Shown here: positions 32,226 to 33,671 of the stretch, one piece after another | Position numbering within the stretch: the first letter of the stretch is position 1 | Layout of the letters: each line of letters begins with the position of its first letter | DNA from: Candidatus Poribacteria bacterium | GTDB taxonomy: Bacteria; Poribacteria; WGA-4E; WGA-3G | Direction: 5' to 3' | Assembly: GCA_009845545.1 (NCBI GenBank) | Contig: VXZK01000125.1 | Coordinates: 2,398 to 36,068 of the forward strand | Length of the DNA stretch: 33,671 nt | Made by a program: the position numbers and the translations under genes | Notes under the pieces: model-generated | What the model was told of the DNA's origin: nothing | The model's database searches: none | The model's input: the letters and a program-made list of their open reading frames with translations, nothing else

Positions 32226-32565
32226 AGACGAACGCGTAGCTATCATTGAAATAGAAGTGCTCGGCTTAAATCAACGCGCGAAAATTGAGGCAACCGTTGA
32301 TACCGGATTTACGGGTTATCTGACACTACCAGAGTTTTTAATTGACTACTTAAGCCTCCCACAGATTGGTACTCGGCACACAATTATTGCTCACGGAAGC
32401 GCAGTACTTCTTGAACTGTATCTTGCAAAAGTGATTTGGCACGGCAAAGAACGCGATATAGAAATTCTGCAAACAGACAAGCAACCGTTGATCGGTATGT
32501 CGCTGCTTCGTGGAAGTCGTCTCAAGGATCCGGAATTATTGGAAATTGGCTTATGTCAAGACTAA
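32206..32565 (+). CDS. Clan AA aspartic protease, single-domain retropepsin-like
   Basis: 119 residues from ATG 32206 (MITGKIRDERVAIIEIEVLG). This start is preferred over earlier ATGs in the frame because it gives the usual compact family N-terminus. The catalytic motif DTG is in ATVDTGFTGYLTLP (about residues 31-44), the middle has the beta-strand pattern of retropepsins (TIIAHGSAVLLELYLAKVIWHG) and the end has LIGMSLLRG, the conserved psi-loop glycine motif. Such half-size enzymes must dimerise to make the two-aspartate site. No signal peptide is present, so it acts in the cytoplasm. It overlaps the 97-residue gene by 20 bases and shares its promoter. Target unknown; peptide cleavage of the partner or of a tagged protein are options. 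Confidence 0.82.
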   Translation: MITGKIRDERVAIIEIEVLGLNQRAKIEATVDTGFTGYLTLPEFLIDYLSLPQIGTRHTIIAHGSAVLLELYLAKVIWHGKERDIEILQTDKQPLIGMSLLRGSRLKDPELLEIGLCQD

Positions 32566-32689
32566 ATGCGAACGGAAAATTTAACCCGCGTATTTACTGA
32601 CTTCGTTAGAGAAATAGCACGTACTTTTTACATGAGCCAGTAAAATCTATGAATACAAGATTAATTAGCACAAGTCGTAAACATCGGAG

Positions 32690-32706
32690 GTGCTGAAAAA
32701 TAGCAC
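32690..32706 (+). other. Small hairpin in the TPR gene leader
   Basis: GTGCT (32690-32694) and AGCAC (32702-32706) pair around GAAAAAT, just upstream of the AGGGGAG ribosome site (32710-32716) of the TPR gene. It could modulate translation; the stem is short. The rest of 32566-32724 shows no convincing gene or promoter. Confidence 0.3.
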
Positions 32707-32724
32707 TTTAAGGGGAGTTTGTTA

Positions 32725-33671
32725 ATGGCACACCACCACAAACCAGCATCCATGGATGCCTACTTCCGACAAGGCAATTCGCTCTACGAGATGGAGTGCT
32801 ACGTGGAAGCCATTGATGCCTATACCAGCGCAATCCGGTCTAATCCGGATAGTATTATCGCTTTCTACAACCGAGGCCTCGCCAAGGCGAAACTCGGACG
32901 ATATGCCGACGCTATAAAAGACTTTGACATCGCCATACGCCGGAAACCTGATCTTGCCGAAGCCTACTACAGTCGCGGAAATGCTAACACCAACCTTAAA
33001 CAACACCGCCAAGCTGTCACTGATTACGATAAGGCGATACGATACAAACCCAATTACGTCGAAGCTTACATGGACCGGGGTGCTGCGAAACTCTTTCTCG
33101 GTCAGCATGCTGAGGCTCTAAAAGACTATGACTTTGTTATACAGCACAGCCCCAATGAAGTCATAGCTTATTATAATCGCGGATTAATCAAAGCTGAACT
33201 CGGACAATACGCAGCCGCGATCGCGGATTTTGATGAAGCCATACAACGCAAGCCGAATGACACTGAGGTTTACATTGACCGGGGAACTGCGAGGTTTAAC
33301 TGCGATCAATATGCCTTAGCTGTCGAAGACTATGACCTTGCTATACAACGCAATCCGGATAGAGCCGATACGTACTACAATCGCGGAGCTGCAAAGAGTA
33401 GACTCGGTCAACACGCAGCGGCACTTGAAGACTATGACAAAGCGATACAACTCAAACCCGACTATGCTGAAGCCTATGATAGCCGAGGCGTGACAAAAGC
33501 CGCCCTTGGCGAGTATACTGAAGCTATCAAAGATTATGACGTGGCGATACAATGCCAACCCTACGCTGCCGAAACCTATAACAATCGGGGGGTCGCGAAA
33601 CAGGAACTCGGGCAATACGCAGCGGCACTTGAAGACTATGACAAAGCGATACAACTGAAGCCTGATTATAT
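32725..33671 (+). CDS. Tetratricopeptide repeat protein, 3' end beyond window
   Basis: At least 315 codons, open to the right edge. ATG 32725 has AGGGGAG eight bases upstream. After a short His-rich start (MAHHHKPASMDAYFRQGNSL) the protein is uninterrupted TPRs of 34 residues, about nine in view, each of the type AYYNRGLAKAELGQYAAAI-DYDKAIQLKP. No signal peptide or membrane segment is seen in this part. TPR arrays bind partner proteins; the DYDKAIQ-type repeats are common in proteins of cyanobacteria, Planctomycetes and Poribacteria with diverse C-terminal domains. The function cannot be named until the missing end is seen. It lies 159 bases after the retropepsin gene. Confidence 0.9.
   Translation, partial: MAHHHKPASMDAYFRQGNSLYEMECYVEAIDAYTSAIRSNPDSIIAFYNRGLAKAKLGRYADAIKDFDIAIRRKPDLAEAYYSRGNANTNLKQHRQAVTDYDKAIRYKPNYVEAYMDRGAAKLFLGQHAEALKDYDFVIQHSPNEVIAYYNRGLIKAELGQYAAAIADFDEAIQRKPNDTEVYIDRGTARFNCDQYALAVEDYDLAIQRNPDRADTYYNRGAAKSRLGQHAAALEDYDKAIQLKPDYAEAYDSRGVTKAALGEYTEAIKDYDVAIQCQPYAAETYNNRGVAKQELGQYAAALEDYDKAIQLKPDY
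32740..33671. repeat. 102-bp tandem repeats encoding TPRs
   Basis: The TPR gene repeats with a 102-base period (34 codons). Some units are nearly identical in DNA: GCAGCGGCACTTGAAGACTA begins at 33415 and again at 33619, exactly two units apart, with identity continuing through the next 20 bases or so. This suggests recent unit duplication. Confidence 0.85.

Noticed and set aside
32566..32643. 25-codon frame starting one base after the retropepsin stop (MRTENLTRVF...)
   Set aside because: No independent ribosome site, no recognisable motif, and the length is within chance expectation.

Overview
The window looks like a chromosomal segment of a Gram-negative-type bacterium that I would place, with moderate confidence, in or near Candidatus Poribacteria. 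The reasons are indirect. They are the mix of WD40 and propeller proteins, a phytanoyl-CoA-dioxygenase-like enzyme, a D-tagatose-3-epimerase-like TIM barrel, an Rpn nuclease with GIEQ repeats, DapL-type lysine synthesis, and selenocysteine machinery beside ordinary housekeeping genes. No rRNA, CRISPR array or prophage is visible.

Left part (1-8700, mostly minus strand): a WD40 lipid-exported or secreted protein cut by the left edge; an Rpn-family nuclease with a likely internal gene (RpnL/RpnS layout); an exported TolB-propeller/M28 peptidase/PDZ protein; a sugar isomerase/epimerase; a MATE transporter; and an IS5-type insertion sequence whose two reading frames are joined by an A-AAG-GGG slippery heptamer.

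Middle (8771-19978, plus strand): a housekeeping block read from a near-leaderless lepA promoter: lepA, lepB, selB, tRNA-Sec(UCA), lipA. A decayed cytochrome-c-like gene end follows, then dapB, a 13-repeat Ycf48/BNR lipoprotein, a PhyH-family dioxygenase and dapL. dapB and dapL together point to the diaminopimelate aminotransferase route to lysine and peptidoglycan. Gaps here are filled with short palindromic and CTGATAAC/CAGTCGTCAGT-like repeats that often begin at the stop codon.

Right part (20025-33671): a membrane sensor with a Reg_prop propeller and an RsbU-type PP2C phosphatase output; convergent to it a GHMP sugar kinase fused to a GalU-type nucleotidyltransferase (a one-protein sugar to UDP-sugar salvage enzyme); a multi-pass membrane gluzincin peptidase with TPRs; a WD40 remnant; then pspA followed by a two-module AAA+ ATPase. 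Because PspA is a bacterial ESCRT-III homologue, the pspA-AAA+ pair is the most interesting candidate system (an ESCRT-III/Vps4-like membrane remodelling unit). It is followed by a small protein/retropepsin pair with its own extended -10 promoter, and by a TPR protein cut by the right edge.
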